Assembly: GCF_025420585.1 (NCBI RefSeq)
Contig: NZ_JAOEGB010000028.1
Coordinates: 34,190 to 98,189 of the forward strand
Direction of reading: 5' to 3'
DNA length: 64,000 nucleotides
Origin: Planotetraspora sp. A-T 1434
Lineage (GTDB): Bacteria > Actinomycetota > Actinomycetes > Streptosporangiales > Streptosporangiaceae
The position numbers and the translations under genes are program-made. Each line of letters starts with the position of its first letter. Within the stretch, counting starts at the first letter, position 1. Positions 9,599 to 21,217 of the stretch are shown here, piece by piece. Under the pieces are notes generated by a model. That model did not search any database. It saw only the letters and a program-made list of their open reading frames with translations, and was not told the origin of the DNA.

Positions 9599-10828
9599 GT
9601 GACCACCGACCCGTGGGGCCGGGTAGACGATGACGGCACCGTCTACGTGCGTACGGCTGAGGGAGAACGGGCCGTCGGGTCCTGGCAGGCCGGTGAGCCG
9701 GAGGAGGCGCTCGCCTACTTCCGCCGCAAGTTCGACGAGCTGGCCGGGCAGGTCCAGCTCCTCGAACAGCGGGTGAGGGGCACCGACCTGGCGCCCGCAC
9801 AGGCCGAGGCGAGCATCACGAAGCTGCGGGAGGCGGTCACCGAGGCGCACGCCATCGGCGACCTGGGCTCCCTCCAGGACCGCCTCGCCGCGCTGACCGA
9901 CCTCGTCGGCAAGCGCCGCGAGGAGGTCAGGGCCGCCCGCGACCAGGCCCGCGCGCAGGCGCGCGAGACCAAGGAGCGGATCGTCGCCGAGGCCGAGCGG
10001 ATCGCCGAGGACGCCACCCACTGGAAGTCGGGCGGCGAGCGGCTGCGTCAGCTCGTGGACGAGTGGAAGGCGGCCGAGCGAATCGACCGCACCACCGAGG
10101 CCACGCTGTGGAAGCGCCTGTCGGCCGCCCGTACGGCTTTCGCCAAGCGGCGCAAGGCGTACTTTTCGTCGCTGGACGAGCAGCGTGACGCGGTGCGCGG
10201 CGCCAAGGAGCGGATCGTGAACGAGGCCGAGGCGCTGTCGTCCTCGACCGACTGGAACGCCACGGCCGCCGCCTACCGGGAGCTCATGCGCCAGTGGAAG
10301 ACGGCCGGGCGGGCCTCCCGGGAGGCCGAGGACGAGCTGTGGGGCCGCTTCAAGGCCGCGCAGGACCAGTTCTTCCAGGCCCGGTCTGCCGTCTTCGCCG
10401 AGCGGGACGCGTCGTTCGCGGCCAACGCGGAGGCCAAGGAGGCGCTGCTCGCCGAGGCGGAGCGGCTGCTGCCCGTGACCGACGCCCGGACGGCCCGGGC
10501 CGCGCTGCGGGCCATCCTGGAGCGCTGGGAGGCGGCCGGTCCGGTGCCCCGCGAGATGCGGGACAAGCTCGAGGGCGGCCTGCGGAAGGTCGACGACGCG
10601 GTCCGCAAGGCCGAGGAGAACGAGTGGAAGCGGTCGAACCCGGAGGCCCGGGCCCGCGCCCAGGACACGGTCAACCAGCTCCGCAAGTCCATCGAGCAGC
10701 TGGAGACGCGCCTTTCCAAGGCTCAGGCCGCCGGGAAGGACAAGGACGTCAAGGAGGCCGAGGAGGCCCTGGCCGCCCGCCGGTCGTGGCTGGAGGAGGC
10801 CGAGCGCACCCTCGCCGAGTTCTCCTGA
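9599..10828 (+). CDS. DUF349 domain protein
   Basis: A 409-residue, almost wholly helical, highly charged protein made of repeated DUF349 segments. WRxxxRIDRxTEATLWKRL, WxxTAAAYRELMRQWKTAGRA and RWEAAGPVPREMRDKLEGGL mark successive three-helix units from about residue 130 to 355. A coiled coil near residues 30-120 and another at the C-terminus complete it. The family is common next to relA in actinobacteria and its role is unknown. I prefer the GTG at 9599 (GGGAGGA at 9587-9593 upstream; product begins T-T-D-P-W-G-R) over the GTG at 9584. It is convergent with relA across repeat array B. Confidence 0.82.
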   Translation: MTTDPWGRVDDDGTVYVRTAEGERAVGSWQAGEPEEALAYFRRKFDELAGQVQLLEQRVRGTDLAPAQAEASITKLREAVTEAHAIGDLGSLQDRLAALTDLVGKRREEVRAARDQARAQARETKERIVAEAERIAEDATHWKSGGERLRQLVDEWKAAERIDRTTEATLWKRLSAARTAFAKRRKAYFSSLDEQRDAVRGAKERIVNEAEALSSSTDWNATAAAYRELMRQWKTAGRASREAEDELWGRFKAAQDQFFQARSAVFAERDASFAANAEAKEALLAEAERLLPVTDARTARAALRAILERWEAAGPVPREMRDKLEGGLRKVDDAVRKAEENEWKRSNPEARARAQDTVNQLRKSIEQLETRLSKAQAAGKDKDVKEAEEALAARRSWLEEAERTLAEFS

Positions 10829-10845
10829 CCCCTCCCCCGCATCGG

Positions 10846-11098
10846 CGTGATCATGCACGAGTTCCCGGGAATGGCGTTGACCTGCCCAAACTCCATGTGT
10901 GATCATGCACAGATTCCCGAAGGCTCTCACTGATCTGCCCAAACGTTGTTCGTGATCATGCACGAGCTTCCACCGCCCGGTGCATGATCACCGACTGAGG
11001 CGGCGCGGGTCAGCCGGCCTCCCGGGGAACCTGTGCATGATCACGTATGGCATGAGGGCTGGACAGAGGCCATCTCCCGGAACCCGTGCATGATCACG
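10846..11098. repeat. Intergenic repeat array B, cleanest copy of the family
   Basis: Six core copies lie between the convergent ends of the DUF349 gene and relA. Forward copies are at 10846-10857, 10898-10909 and 10951-10962; inverted copies are at 10981-10992, 11034-11045 and 11087-11098. Steps are 52, 53, 53 and 53 bp, giving near-perfect mirror symmetry around about 10971. The unit reads roughly CGTGATCATGCACG, then TTCCCGGG, then a variable stretch, then CCTGCCCAAAC. A transcript of the whole region could fold into one long imperfect hairpin. Confidence 0.92.
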
Positions 11099-11114
11099 CC
11101 GGGGGGGGAGGAGG

Positions 11115-13475
<2,361 letters not shown>

Positions 13476-13600
13476 ACAGACTCCTTACGTCGAGTCCAGA
13501 TTCCTCAGTGTATCCGCGCCGCCCCAGCACTCTCCGCCGAGTCGCCTCGTCACGCGCCCGGCCGCCACAGGGGACGGCACAGCCACGGAACCAGCAACGC

Positions 13601-14107
13601 TTACACGCTTACCAGGGCACGGACGTCCAAACCGGGTAGACGGTCACGGCCGGAGAGGAAGGACAGCTCCATCAGTACGGACACGGCGGTCACTTCGGCG
13701 CCGGCCCTCCTGACCAGCTCCACCGTCGCGTGGGCCGTGCCGCCCGTGGCGAGCACGTCGTCCACGATCAGAACCCGGTCGCCCGGGGCGAAGGCATCGG
13801 CGTGCACCTCGATGGTCGCGGAGCCGTACTCCAGATCATAGGACGCCTCCAGCGTCTCCGCAGGCAGTTTGCCCTTCTTGCGCACCGGGACGAATCCCGC
13901 GCCACTGCGGTAGGCCACCGGAGCGGCGAGGATGAAGCCCCGCGCCTCGATGCCGACGACCTTGTCGAACACCAGGCCGTCCGCGAGCTCGTCCACGACC
14001 TGCGTGAAGGCCGCGTGATCGCCCAGGAGCGGGGTGATGTCCTTGAACAGGATCCCGGGCTTCGGATAGTCGGGTACGTCCCTGATCAGGGCGGTCCAGT
14101 CAGTCAC
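13601..14107 (-). CDS. apt: Adenine phosphoribosyltransferase
   Basis: A 168-residue purine-salvage enzyme that joins adenine to PRPP to give AMP. Visible are DVPDYPKPGILFKDITPLL near the N-terminus, the base-binding region GIEARGFILAAPVAY and the PRPP loop VLIVDDVLATGGTA (about residues 116-129). The GTG start is at 14107. It sits between secF and relA. A terminator-like hairpin separates it from secF, so part of its transcription may come from its own promoter. Confidence 0.95.
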   Translation of the reverse strand: MTDWTALIRDVPDYPKPGILFKDITPLLGDHAAFTQVVDELADGLVFDKVVGIEARGFILAAPVAYRSGAGFVPVRKKGKLPAETLEASYDLEYGSATIEVHADAFAPGDRVLIVDDVLATGGTAHATVELVRRAGAEVTAVSVLMELSFLSGRDRLPGLDVRALVSV

Positions 14108-14170
14108 GAGGCCAACCTTAGAGCACCCCGCGCGGGAAGCCCCCGGCCCGGCGATACGTGGAAAGCAGGA

Positions 14171-14202
14171 CGCCCCCGTGACCGTCTCCGATCACGGGGG
14201 CG
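14171..14202 (-). terminator. Hairpin after secF
   Basis: A perfect 11-bp inverted repeat (14171-14181 with 14192-14202, CGCCCCCGTGA/TCACGGGGGCG) with a 10-nt loop lies 21 bp beyond the secF stop and upstream of apt. There is no U-tract, as is usual in high-GC genomes. It may terminate or attenuate transcription between secDF and apt-relA. Confidence 0.6.
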
Positions 14203-14223
14203 CTCCATGCGGCGCGAGGCCGC

Positions 14224-15336
14224 CTAACGCTTCTTACGCTTGCCGTCGCCCGTGACCGCGCCGTTCTGCGACACGGTGGGCGATGTGCTCTGGGACGCGC
14301 TTTGGGACGTGCTCTGGGAGGCCGCCGGGACGGTCTCCTTCACGGTACGGCTCCCGCCCGCGGTGGCGGCCGCCTTGGCGGCGGACGTCTGCTTCAGAGC
14401 CACCCGCTTGGCGAGCGCCTGCCAATGCGGCTCCCGCTCCTTGAGCGTCACCAGGATCGGCGTCGCGACGCACAGCGAGGAGTAGGTGCCGACGATCATG
14501 CCGACGAAGAGCGCCAGCGACAGGTCCTTCAGCGTGCCGGCGCCGAGCAGCGTCGTGCCGATGAACAGGATCGCCGCGACGGGCAGGATCGCGACGAGCG
14601 AGGTGTTCAGCGACCGGATGAGGGTGTGGCTGAGCGCGTTGTTCGCCGCCTGCGTGTAGGTCATCTTGGCGCTCGTGCCGAGCTTGCCGGTCACTTCCTT
14701 GATCATGTCGAAGACGACGACCGCGTCGTACAGCGAGTAACCGAGGATCGTGAGGAAGCCCAGCATGGTCGCCGGGGTGACCTCGAAGCCCGACCAGGCG
14801 TAGACGCCGGCCGTGATCACCAGGTCGTGGACGAGGGCGACGATGGCGGCGAGCGCCATCCGCCACTCGAAGGCCACGGACAGGTACAGCATGATCGCGA
14901 TCATGAAGACCGCGAGGCCGATCCATGCCTTCTGGGAGACCTCGCCGCCCCAGGTGGCGCCGATGACCTGCGAGCTGACCTGGTTCTCCGGGACGCCGAA
15001 CCGCTTGGCCACCGCCCCCTGGACCAGGGTGGCCTCGTTGGCGTCGAGGCTCTCGGTGGTGACCCGCCAGTTGGGCCCAGCCTGTTGCACGATGACCTGG
15101 TGCGGACCCGCGTCCTGGACGGCCGACCGGACGCTCTCCACGCTCGAACCCGGCGTCCGGGTGAAGTCGAAGACCGACCCGCCCTTGAACTCCACGCCGA
15201 GGTTCAGGCCGTGGATCACGAGCCCGAGGATGGAGACGGCCAGCAGGAAGGCCGACAGGCCGTACCAGATCTTGCGCTTGCCGACGAAGTCGATGTTGAT
15301 GTCGCCGCGGTAGAGGCGGCTGATAACACCCGGCAT
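14224..15336 (-). CDS. secF: Protein translocase subunit SecF
   Basis: A 370-residue RND-type membrane protein that works with SecD to drive late steps of Sec export. The N-terminal helix (RKIWYGLSAFLLAVSILGLV), the GLNLGVEFKGGSVFDF segment and the five-helix C-terminal bundle with LGFLTILGYSLYDAVVVFDMIKE are all typical. The C-terminal tail is Ser/Thr/Lys-rich. I prefer the ATG at 15336 over the GTG at 15339, since AGGAG lies about 5 nt upstream. The start shares one base with the secD stop, so the two are coupled. Confidence 0.95.
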   Translation of the reverse strand: MPGVISRLYRGDINIDFVGKRKIWYGLSAFLLAVSILGLVIHGLNLGVEFKGGSVFDFTRTPGSSVESVRSAVQDAGPHQVIVQQAGPNWRVTTESLDANEATLVQGAVAKRFGVPENQVSSQVIGATWGGEVSQKAWIGLAVFMIAIMLYLSVAFEWRMALAAIVALVHDLVITAGVYAWSGFEVTPATMLGFLTILGYSLYDAVVVFDMIKEVTGKLGTSAKMTYTQAANNALSHTLIRSLNTSLVAILPVAAILFIGTTLLGAGTLKDLSLALFVGMIVGTYSSLCVATPILVTLKEREPHWQALAKRVALKQTSAAKAAATAGGSRTVKETVPAASQSTSQSASQSTSPTVSQNGAVTGDGKRKKR

Positions 15337-17144
15337 CACGCCTCCTGCAGGGTCTGCTCGGCGGGGCTCGTACGGCCCATGCGCTCCGCGTCGAGTCCGG
15401 ACAGCTTGTGGCCCTTGGAGAAGAACTTCAGCCGCGCCGCGAGAGACATGAACGGCTTGGTGAAGAGGAACACCACGACGATGTCGATCAGCGTGGTCAG
15501 GCCCATCGCGAAGGCGAATCCGGCCACGCCGCCCACCGCGAGGAAGAACAGCACCACCGCGGCGATGAACATGACGGCGTCGGCGACCAGGATCGTCCGC
15601 CGGGCGCGCCGCCAGGCGACCTCCACGGCCGCGCGCAGCGTGCGGCGGCCTTCCTTGATCTCGTCACGGATTCGTTCGAAGTAGACGATGAACGAGTCCG
15701 CGGTGATGCCGATCGAGACCACGAGGCCGATGATGTGCGGCAGCGAGAGCCGGAAGCCCGCGTTGTGGCTGAGGATGACCACCGTGAGGTAGGTCACCAC
15801 GGTCGCCACGGCGAGGCTCGCCACACCGATCAGGCCGAGGCCCCGGTAGTAGAGCAGCAGGTAGAGCACGACCACCAGCAGGCCCAAGGCGCCGGAGATC
15901 AGGCCGCCGCGGAGCTGGTCCTGGCCGAGCGTCGAGGAGACCGACACCACCGAGCTCTGGTTGAACTTCAGCGGCAGCGCGCCGTACTTGAGCTGATCCG
16001 CCAGCTCGGTGGCGCTCGCCTGGTTGAAGCTGCCGGAGATCCGGGCGCTTCCGCCGGGGATGGCCTCCTGGATGGTCGGCGCCACGATGACGACGCCGTC
16101 GAGGACGTTGGCGAGCTGGTTGCGCGGCGGCGAGAGGCTGGTGATCCGCCGGGTGATGTCGGCGAACTGCGAGGCGCCCTTGGACTTGAAGCTGATCTGG
16201 ACGATCCACTCGCCGGTCGTGGGGTCGGTCCCCGCCTGGGCGCCGCTGATCTCGGTGCCCTGCACGGCGGCCTTGTCCAGGATGTACCGGGCGGAGCCGT
16301 CGTCGCTGCAGGCCACGATCTGCTTGTTCGGGTCGTCCTGCGCGCCCTGGCCGCGCTTTTTCGCGGAGCAGTCGATCTCGCGGAACTTCGTCAGCAGCGC
16401 CGGGTCGATGCCGCTGGTGTCCTGACCGGCCAGCGGGTCGTCACTCGCCTGCGAGGCCGGCGGGGCCGTCGGCGACGCGGATGCCGACGGTGTGGGGGAA
16501 GGTGCGGCCTTGGCTCCCGCTTTGTGGCCCTTCTTACCGCCGTTCGCACCGCTCGCGCCGTTCGCGTCGCCGGCCTTGGCGGTCGGCGTCGGAGAGGGAG
16601 CGGTCAGCGCGGAGGACAGTGCCCTTCCTGCGGGCGTGGCGCTGGGCGCCGCGCTCGCCGTGGCCCCCGGAGTGGCGCCTGCGGCCCCACTCGGCGTCGC
16701 ACTGGGCGCGCCGGAACCACTGGGCGTCGGCGCCGCCGTCGGCATCTGCACAGGCTGGGCCTTTGAGGCGGCCACCGCGAGCACCTGGCGCATGCGCAGC
16801 TCAGCGGTGGTGGAGATGAGCCCGAGAGCCTCCTCCCGACCGGCTCCGGGGACCGAGATCACGATGTTCTCGTTCGACCTCGCGACCTCGGCGTCCGAGA
16901 TGCCCGTGCCGTTCACGCGAGCGCGGATGATGGTGACGGCTCGATCAAGGCTCTCCTGGGACGGAGTCTTGCCGTCGGGCGGGACCGGCGTCAGCGTCAC
17001 CGTGGTGCCACCCGCGAGGTCGAGGCCGAACTTGGGGACGAACGCCTTCTGCAGGGCGACCGTCGCGCCCATGGCGAGGATGAGCGCAAGGAGCACCAGG
17101 AGCGTACGTCCCGGCTTGCTCTGGCTACTGGTCGGTGGGGCCAC
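15336..17144 (-). CDS. secD: Protein translocase subunit SecD
   Basis: A 602-residue SecD. The first transmembrane helix (LLVLLALILAMGATVAL) and GLDLAGGTTVTL are followed by the extracellular P1 region. A Ser/Pro/Thr/Ala low-complexity stretch spans about residues 135-240, longer than needed for the fold. The P1 region then resumes (TKFREIDCSAKKR, YILDKAAVQGTEISGA), and the six-helix C-terminal bundle carries LPHIIGLVVSIGITADSFIVYFERIRDE. SecDF uses the proton gradient to help translocation. It overlaps secF and lies downstream of yajC. Confidence 0.95.
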   Translation of the reverse strand: MAPPTSSQSKPGRTLLVLLALILAMGATVALQKAFVPKFGLDLAGGTTVTLTPVPPDGKTPSQESLDRAVTIIRARVNGTGISDAEVARSNENIVISVPGAGREEALGLISTTAELRMRQVLAVAASKAQPVQMPTAAPTPSGSGAPSATPSGAAGATPGATASAAPSATPAGRALSSALTAPSPTPTAKAGDANGASGANGGKKGHKAGAKAAPSPTPSASASPTAPPASQASDDPLAGQDTSGIDPALLTKFREIDCSAKKRGQGAQDDPNKQIVACSDDGSARYILDKAAVQGTEISGAQAGTDPTTGEWIVQISFKSKGASQFADITRRITSLSPPRNQLANVLDGVVIVAPTIQEAIPGGSARISGSFNQASATELADQLKYGALPLKFNQSSVVSVSSTLGQDQLRGGLISGALGLLVVVLYLLLYYRGLGLIGVASLAVATVVTYLTVVILSHNAGFRLSLPHIIGLVVSIGITADSFIVYFERIRDEIKEGRRTLRAAVEVAWRRARRTILVADAVMFIAAVVLFFLAVGGVAGFAFAMGLTTLIDIVVVFLFTKPFMSLAARLKFFSKGHKLSGLDAERMGRTSPAEQTLQEA

Positions 17145-17186
17145 TGGTGGTCAGTTCTTTCGTCAAAGGGTATGCGATCAGCCTAC

Positions 17187-17555
17187 TCAGGACTGCTTGG
17201 TACTCGAATCATCACCGTCCGTGGTGTCAGGACCGTCGGCCACCGGGTTGTCGTCGGCCGGCTCCTCCGAGGCGCCCTCGGTGGGAGTCACCACGCGCCC
17301 GATCGCCCCCTTCACCCACTTGGTCTGCACACCGGGTGCGATCTCGAGGAGGACGTCGTCGTCCTCGAAACCGACCACGGTCGCGAAGAGGCCCGTGGTC
17401 GTCATGACCCGGGCGCCAGGGGTCAGGGAGCTCTGCATCTGGAGCGCTTCCTGCTGCCGCTTGCGCTGCGGGCGAATCAGGAGGAAGTAGAACACCACTA
17501 CCAGCAAGATCAGTGGCAGGAACGTCCCAAGCGGGTTGTTACCCACGGGGGCCAC
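17187..17555 (-). CDS. yajC: Preprotein translocase subunit YajC
   Basis: A 122-residue YajC: one N-terminal transmembrane helix (FLPLILLVVVFYFLLIRPQRKRQQE), the hallmark LIRPQRKR junction, a small cytoplasmic domain (PGARVMTTTGLFATVVGFEDDDVLLEI) and an acidic Ser/Thr/Asp tail. It is an accessory partner of SecDF. The GTG start at 17555 has AAGG just upstream. It is first in the yajC-secD-secF block. Confidence 0.93.
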   Translation of the reverse strand: MAPVGNNPLGTFLPLILLVVVFYFLLIRPQRKRQQEALQMQSSLTPGARVMTTTGLFATVVGFEDDDVLLEIAPGVQTKWVKGAIGRVVTPTEGASEEPADDNPVADGPDTTDGDDSSTKQS

Positions 17556-18127
17556 CCTTCCGTTACGTGATGAACCGGCCTGACGCCGGAGGTCTTGTGC
17601 GCTGTGCGCGCGCCCGCCGCGGCGCTGAGCGGGTCAGCGTAAGCGGCCAGTCAAGCCACGCAGTGTATGCGAGCCGTTCGAAGCCCGGCAACGAACCCAC
17701 GATCTGGCACGCGGGAAACTTTCCTATTTCGCGGTATTGAAACGGTTCTGTGACCTGGCTAAACCCTACGACATCCCGGCAAGGCATCCAGGACGCCCGG
17801 AAGCGCGACACGGCCGGGTTCGCTCAAGGACTCGCCATGCGTGCGTTGGGAGGCCCCGCCGGCAGGCTGGATAGACCCCGATCTGGATAGGCCTCGATAG
17901 GCCGGCATCTCGGTGGCGCGTCAGATCGCGGCGGCCCATCAGCCCGTACGGCGAGCGCACGTGGCCTCATGACCTCCGCCCGAAGCGGCGAGGAATTAAC
18001 GGAGAACGAAGCCTACGGCGTCCGCTCCCAAGCGGATTACGAAGGCTGGGAAAGAATTGACGGTACTCCCCAAACCTGGGCCGGCCCGTTGGGTCCGCTT
18101 GCCTTGGCATGTCTGGCGTGGGCACAT

Positions 18128-18160
18128 GGGGATCACACTGGGGATCACACGTGGGGATCA
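18128..18160. repeat. Three GGGGATCA direct repeats
   Basis: GGGGATCA occurs at 18128-18135, 18140-18147 and 18153-18160, at 12-13 bp steps and joined by CAC-containing spacers. Close to one helical turn apart, they could be a protein-binding site on one face of the helix. No gene start is close. Confidence 0.45.
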
Positions 18161-18498
18161 ACTGCTTCACACCGGCGCTCGCGGTCGATCGTGACCGGGG
18201 ACGCGGCAGCGGGACATGGGGGCTGCTCAGGGTGCGGGCGTTCCGGAAGGGTTCTTCCCGGCGAGCGCTTCAGCCCGTCAGGTGAACGGCCGCGGGCGCG
18301 CGGACCACACCGCCATGCGCGCGGCGGCCGCCGCGGCGAGGGACGGCCCGGTCCGGGGCGTGGATTAACGCAAGCCCTTTCTGCCATATGATCCGAACTT
18401 TTCTCACGTGTTGGCGAGAAACAGCCTCAATGGCGCCCATAGGCAAGCCTGGGCAGATTGCGTTACGGAGTGTCGAGGGTGAATTCGTGTCGCCGCAT

Positions 18499-18524
18499 GG
18501 CCGCCCGGGACAATCCCGGGGGCC
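18499..18524. other. Stable hairpin in the gene-free stretch
   Basis: CCCGGGA (18504-18510) pairs with TCCCGGG (18514-18520) around a CAA loop. The stem continues with GGCC on both sides and one bulged G. It could be a terminator or part of an RNA. The evidence is the structure alone. Confidence 0.35.
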
Positions 18525-19368
18525 TCCACATCGCAGATGGCTTCACTATGGAGCGCAATCAAGACCTCCGCCGTCATCTGCGCGGACGAACCACCTGAAA
18601 GCACGCGGGAGCGCGGGCACGGGCACGGAGACGACGGAGAGGACGGGCAACCAGCGCGGAGGGCGGGCGGGCATGTGGAAGCACCCCTCCCGGCGAGGCA
18701 GACGGGTCGGACGGCGCCTCGGCGCGGACTGGGGCGGCGGGCCGGCGGCGCGGCGGACCGGTGAAGCCCGCAGACGTCGCCGACCTCACCGCATCGCGAG
18801 CGAGCACTCATATCCTGCGGTCAGTGGCCCGAAAGTCACATGTTGCGGCGCCGGCATCGCCGCCCTGGCACCTGACGAAAGAACTGCCCCGCCCGCCGGA
18901 GCCAGAGATCCGGGGACCAATCCGAGCCCGGAAGCGGGCCGCCTCTTGTTCCGCGTCGCCGCCCATCAGGCAAACCGGAGCCCTTCTCCCGAGCACCACG
19001 CGAGATGTTCCGTACGGCGATCGCGAACGGCGATCGCATAGGCAATCATATTCGGCGATTCTCATTCATCGCGGTTTTCGTACAGCAACAAATCCATACG
19101 ACGATCCTTGTTCAGCGCGAATCCGTGGGGGCGGCAAGAGCCGTCCCCGGAATGCGGCCACTCACAAACGCCTGCCCGGCAACGAAACGGGCTGTGGCCG
19201 CGCGGCATTGGCCCAGCCACGTATGCACGGACGACAAAAGACCGGCTGGGCGAACTCCGACGTGTCGCCCGCCTTTCGGCTCTGGCGCGGGGAAGCATCG
19301 GGGACCGGCGGCCCATCTCACGACCGCCCCCTCACATGCGCGACGGCGAAGCCGAACCATCGGGGATC

Positions 19369-20418
19369 TCAGTCCCCGTCGAAAAGGGTGGGGATGGGCG
19401 ACGCCCCGAAGGCGTCAGGAGGCGGAGTCAGGCCGAGGTGCGCCCAGGCGGACGCGGTCGCCACCCGGCCGCGCGGCGTCCGGGCGAGCAGCCCCTGCCG
19501 GACGAGGAAGGGTTCCGCGACGACCTCCACGGTCTCGGGCTCCTCCCCCACGGCCACGGCGAGCGTGGACAGGCCCACCGGCCCGCCGCCGAACTTTCGC
19601 AGCAGCACGCCGAGCACCGCCCGGTCGAGCCGGTCGAGCCCCTCGGCGTCAACCTCGTAGAGGTTCAGCGCGGCCGACGCGATCTCCCTGGTGATCACGC
19701 CCTCCGCCCGGACCTCGGAGAAGTCGCGAACCCGCCGGAGCAGCCGGTTCGCGATCCGGGGCGTGCCCCGCGAGCGGCGGGCGATCTCATGGGCGCCCTC
19801 CGTGGGAAGGTCCACCGACATCAGCCTGGCGGAGCGGTAGAGCACCTGCTCCAACTCGGCGACGTCGTAGAAGTCCATGTGCGCGGTGAAGCCGAACCGG
19901 TCGCGTAGCGGCGCCGGGAGCAGACCGGCCCTGGTCGTGGCCCCGACCAGGGTGAACGGCGCGATGTCGAGCGGGATCGAGGTGGCTCCGGGGCCCTTGC
20001 CGACGACGATGTCGACGCGGAAGTCCTCCATCGCCAGATAGAGCATCTCTTCGGCCGGGCGGGCCATCCGGTGGATCTCGTCGATGAACAGGACCTCGCC
20101 CTCCGACAGTGTCGAGAGGATCGCGGCCAGATCACCCGCCCGTTCCAGAGCGGGGCCCGAGGTCACCCGGAGAGGCGCTCCCAGCTCAGCGGCGATGATC
20201 ATGGCAAGCGTGGTCTTTCCAAGCCCAGGGCCACCGCTCATCAGCACATGGTCGGGCGGCCGGTTCCTGCGAAGGGCGCTCTCCAGCACGAGGGAGAGCT
20301 GCTCCCGGACCCGCCCCTGGCCGATGAACTCGTCCAGGCGCTTGGGCCGCAGTGCCGCCTCGATCGCCTGCTCGTCGCCCTCCGGTTCCGGCGACACCAA
20401 CTCCCGCTCAAAGCTCAC
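19369..20418 (-). CDS. ruvB: Holliday junction branch-migration helicase RuvB
   Basis: A 349-residue AAA+ motor that drives branch migration with RuvA. Visible are [19 protein letters not shown], Walker [12 protein letters not shown] (about residues 62-72), Walker [10 protein letters not shown], sensor-1 [11 protein letters not shown] and the C-terminal winged helix ([18 protein letters not shown]). I start at the GTG at 20418 (product [10 protein letters not shown], the usual actinobacterial N-terminus) with GGGGAG 5-6 nt upstream. An upstream in-frame start at 20487 would add 23 unlikely residues. It follows ruvA and ruvC in the same direction. Confidence 0.96.
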   Translation of the reverse strand: MSFERELVSPEPEGDEQAIEAALRPKRLDEFIGQGRVREQLSLVLESALRRNRPPDHVLMSGGPGLGKTTLAMIIAAELGAPLRVTSGPALERAGDLAAILSTLSEGEVLFIDEIHRMARPAEEMLYLAMEDFRVDIVVGKGPGATSIPLDIAPFTLVGATTRAGLLPAPLRDRFGFTAHMDFYDVAELEQVLYRSARLMSVDLPTEGAHEIARRSRGTPRIANRLLRRVRDFSEVRAEGVITREIASAALNLYEVDAEGLDRLDRAVLGVLLRKFGGGPVGLSTLAVAVGEEPETVEVVAEPFLVRQGLLARTPRGRVATASAWAHLGLTPPPDAFGASPIPTLFDGD

Positions 20419-20503
20419 AGGCGCTCCCCGCCACCCAAGCCGACTCTCGTCTCCACCGGGCGGAACCCGCCGGCTGCCTGCGGACACCCTGGGCGCGCCG
20501 GGG

Positions 20504-21124
20504 TCATCGGACGCTCAGCGCGCGCAGGGCCGACTTGAGCAGCAGGGCCACCTGGGGAGTCCGTCCCGCGGCCACCTCCGCGTCGGCTTCGGGAGTGACG
20601 GCCGCCACCGCCTCGTCGGCGTCCCGAGCGGAGTAGCCGAGGCCGACCAAGCCCGAATGCACCTGATCACGCCACACCGGCGCCTTCGCCGTACCGTTGA
20701 GGGCGGCGTTCACCGCCTGATCAGGAGTGCCCAGCTTGTCCTTGAGCTCCAGCACGATGCGCTGAGCGCCCTTCTGCCCGATGCCGGGGACCATGGTCAG
20801 CGCCTTGAGATCGGCGCTGGCCACCGCGACGCGGAGCGCGTTGGGCGTGTGCACGGCCAGCATCGCGAGGGCGATGCGCGGCCCCACGCCGCTCGCCGTC
20901 TGCAGCAGCTCGAAGACGGTCCGCTCGTCGTCGGAGGCGAAGCCGTACAGCGTGAGCGACTCCTCGCGCACGACGAGTGAGGTCGCGAGGCGGCCGGGCT
21001 CACCTACGCGGAGGGTGGCGAGCGTGCCCGGCGTGCAATGAACGAGCACACCCACTCCGCCGACCTCGATGACGGCGGCGTCCGGCGCGATGGCCGTCAC
21101 CTGCCCCGCCACGGATGCGATCAC
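20504..21124 (-). CDS. ruvA: Holliday junction DNA-binding protein RuvA
   Basis: A 206-residue RuvA. The N-terminal OB domain ([29 protein letters not shown]) is followed by two helix-hairpin-helix motifs ([17 protein letters not shown] and [19 protein letters not shown]) and the flexible C-terminal domain III that contacts RuvB ([22 protein letters not shown]). The start is the GTG at 21124; upstream in-frame codons do not match the family. It lies between ruvC and ruvB. Confidence 0.95.
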   Translation of the reverse strand: MIASVAGQVTAIAPDAAVIEVGGVGVLVHCTPGTLATLRVGEPGRLATSLVVREESLTLYGFASDDERTVFELLQTASGVGPRIALAMLAVHTPNALRVAVASADLKALTMVPGIGQKGAQRIVLELKDKLGTPDQAVNAALNGTAKAPVWRDQVHSGLVGLGYSARDADEAVAAVTPEADAEVAAGRTPQVALLLKSALRALSVR

Positions 21125-21171
21125 TCCGCGCTCCCTTCGCCCACCACGGCCCGCATAACCAGTCCCACCAT

Positions 21172-21217
21172 GGTCCGGATCACCAGTCTCATACGGTCCG
21201 GACAACCAGTCTCATCG
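21172..21217. repeat. 23-bp tandem direct repeat between ruvA and ruvC
   Basis: Two near-identical 23-bp units (21172-21194, 21195-21217; each GGTCCGGA then ACCAGTCTCAT) are followed and preceded by weaker echoes, for example ACCAGTCCCACCAT just before. They lie in the 345-bp gap between ruvC and ruvA (21125-21469), which holds no gene I can support. Confidence 0.6.

Larger units (their letters stand above)
17556..19368. other. 1.8-kb stretch without a supportable gene
   Basis: Between yajC and ruvB I find no reading frame with a convincing start, ribosome site or recognisable product. The open frames on both strands look like chance frames in GC-rich DNA (Arg/Pro/Ala-rich, no conserved motif). 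Base composition is mixed, with AT-richer patches near 17715-17770, 17990-18060 and 19010-19130. Items inside are a triple GGGGATCA repeat (18128-18160) and a hairpin (18499-18524). It may hold promoters, an RNA gene or decayed sequence. Confidence 0.5.

Noticed and set aside
10846..11098. CRISPR array (regular 53-bp spacing)
   Set aside because: The conserved part is only 12 bp, units occur in both orientations facing each other, the intervening sequence is itself loosely conserved, and no cas genes are present.
17655..17720. tRNA-like TTCGAAGCCCG string
   Set aside because: It resembles a T-arm, but no matching acceptor stem, D-arm or anticodon arm can be drawn around it.
18388..19660. Long plus-strand frames in the yajC-ruvB gap
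   Set aside because: They are Arg/Pro/Thr-rich with no conserved motif and no ribosome site, and one of them continues across ruvB on the opposite strand.
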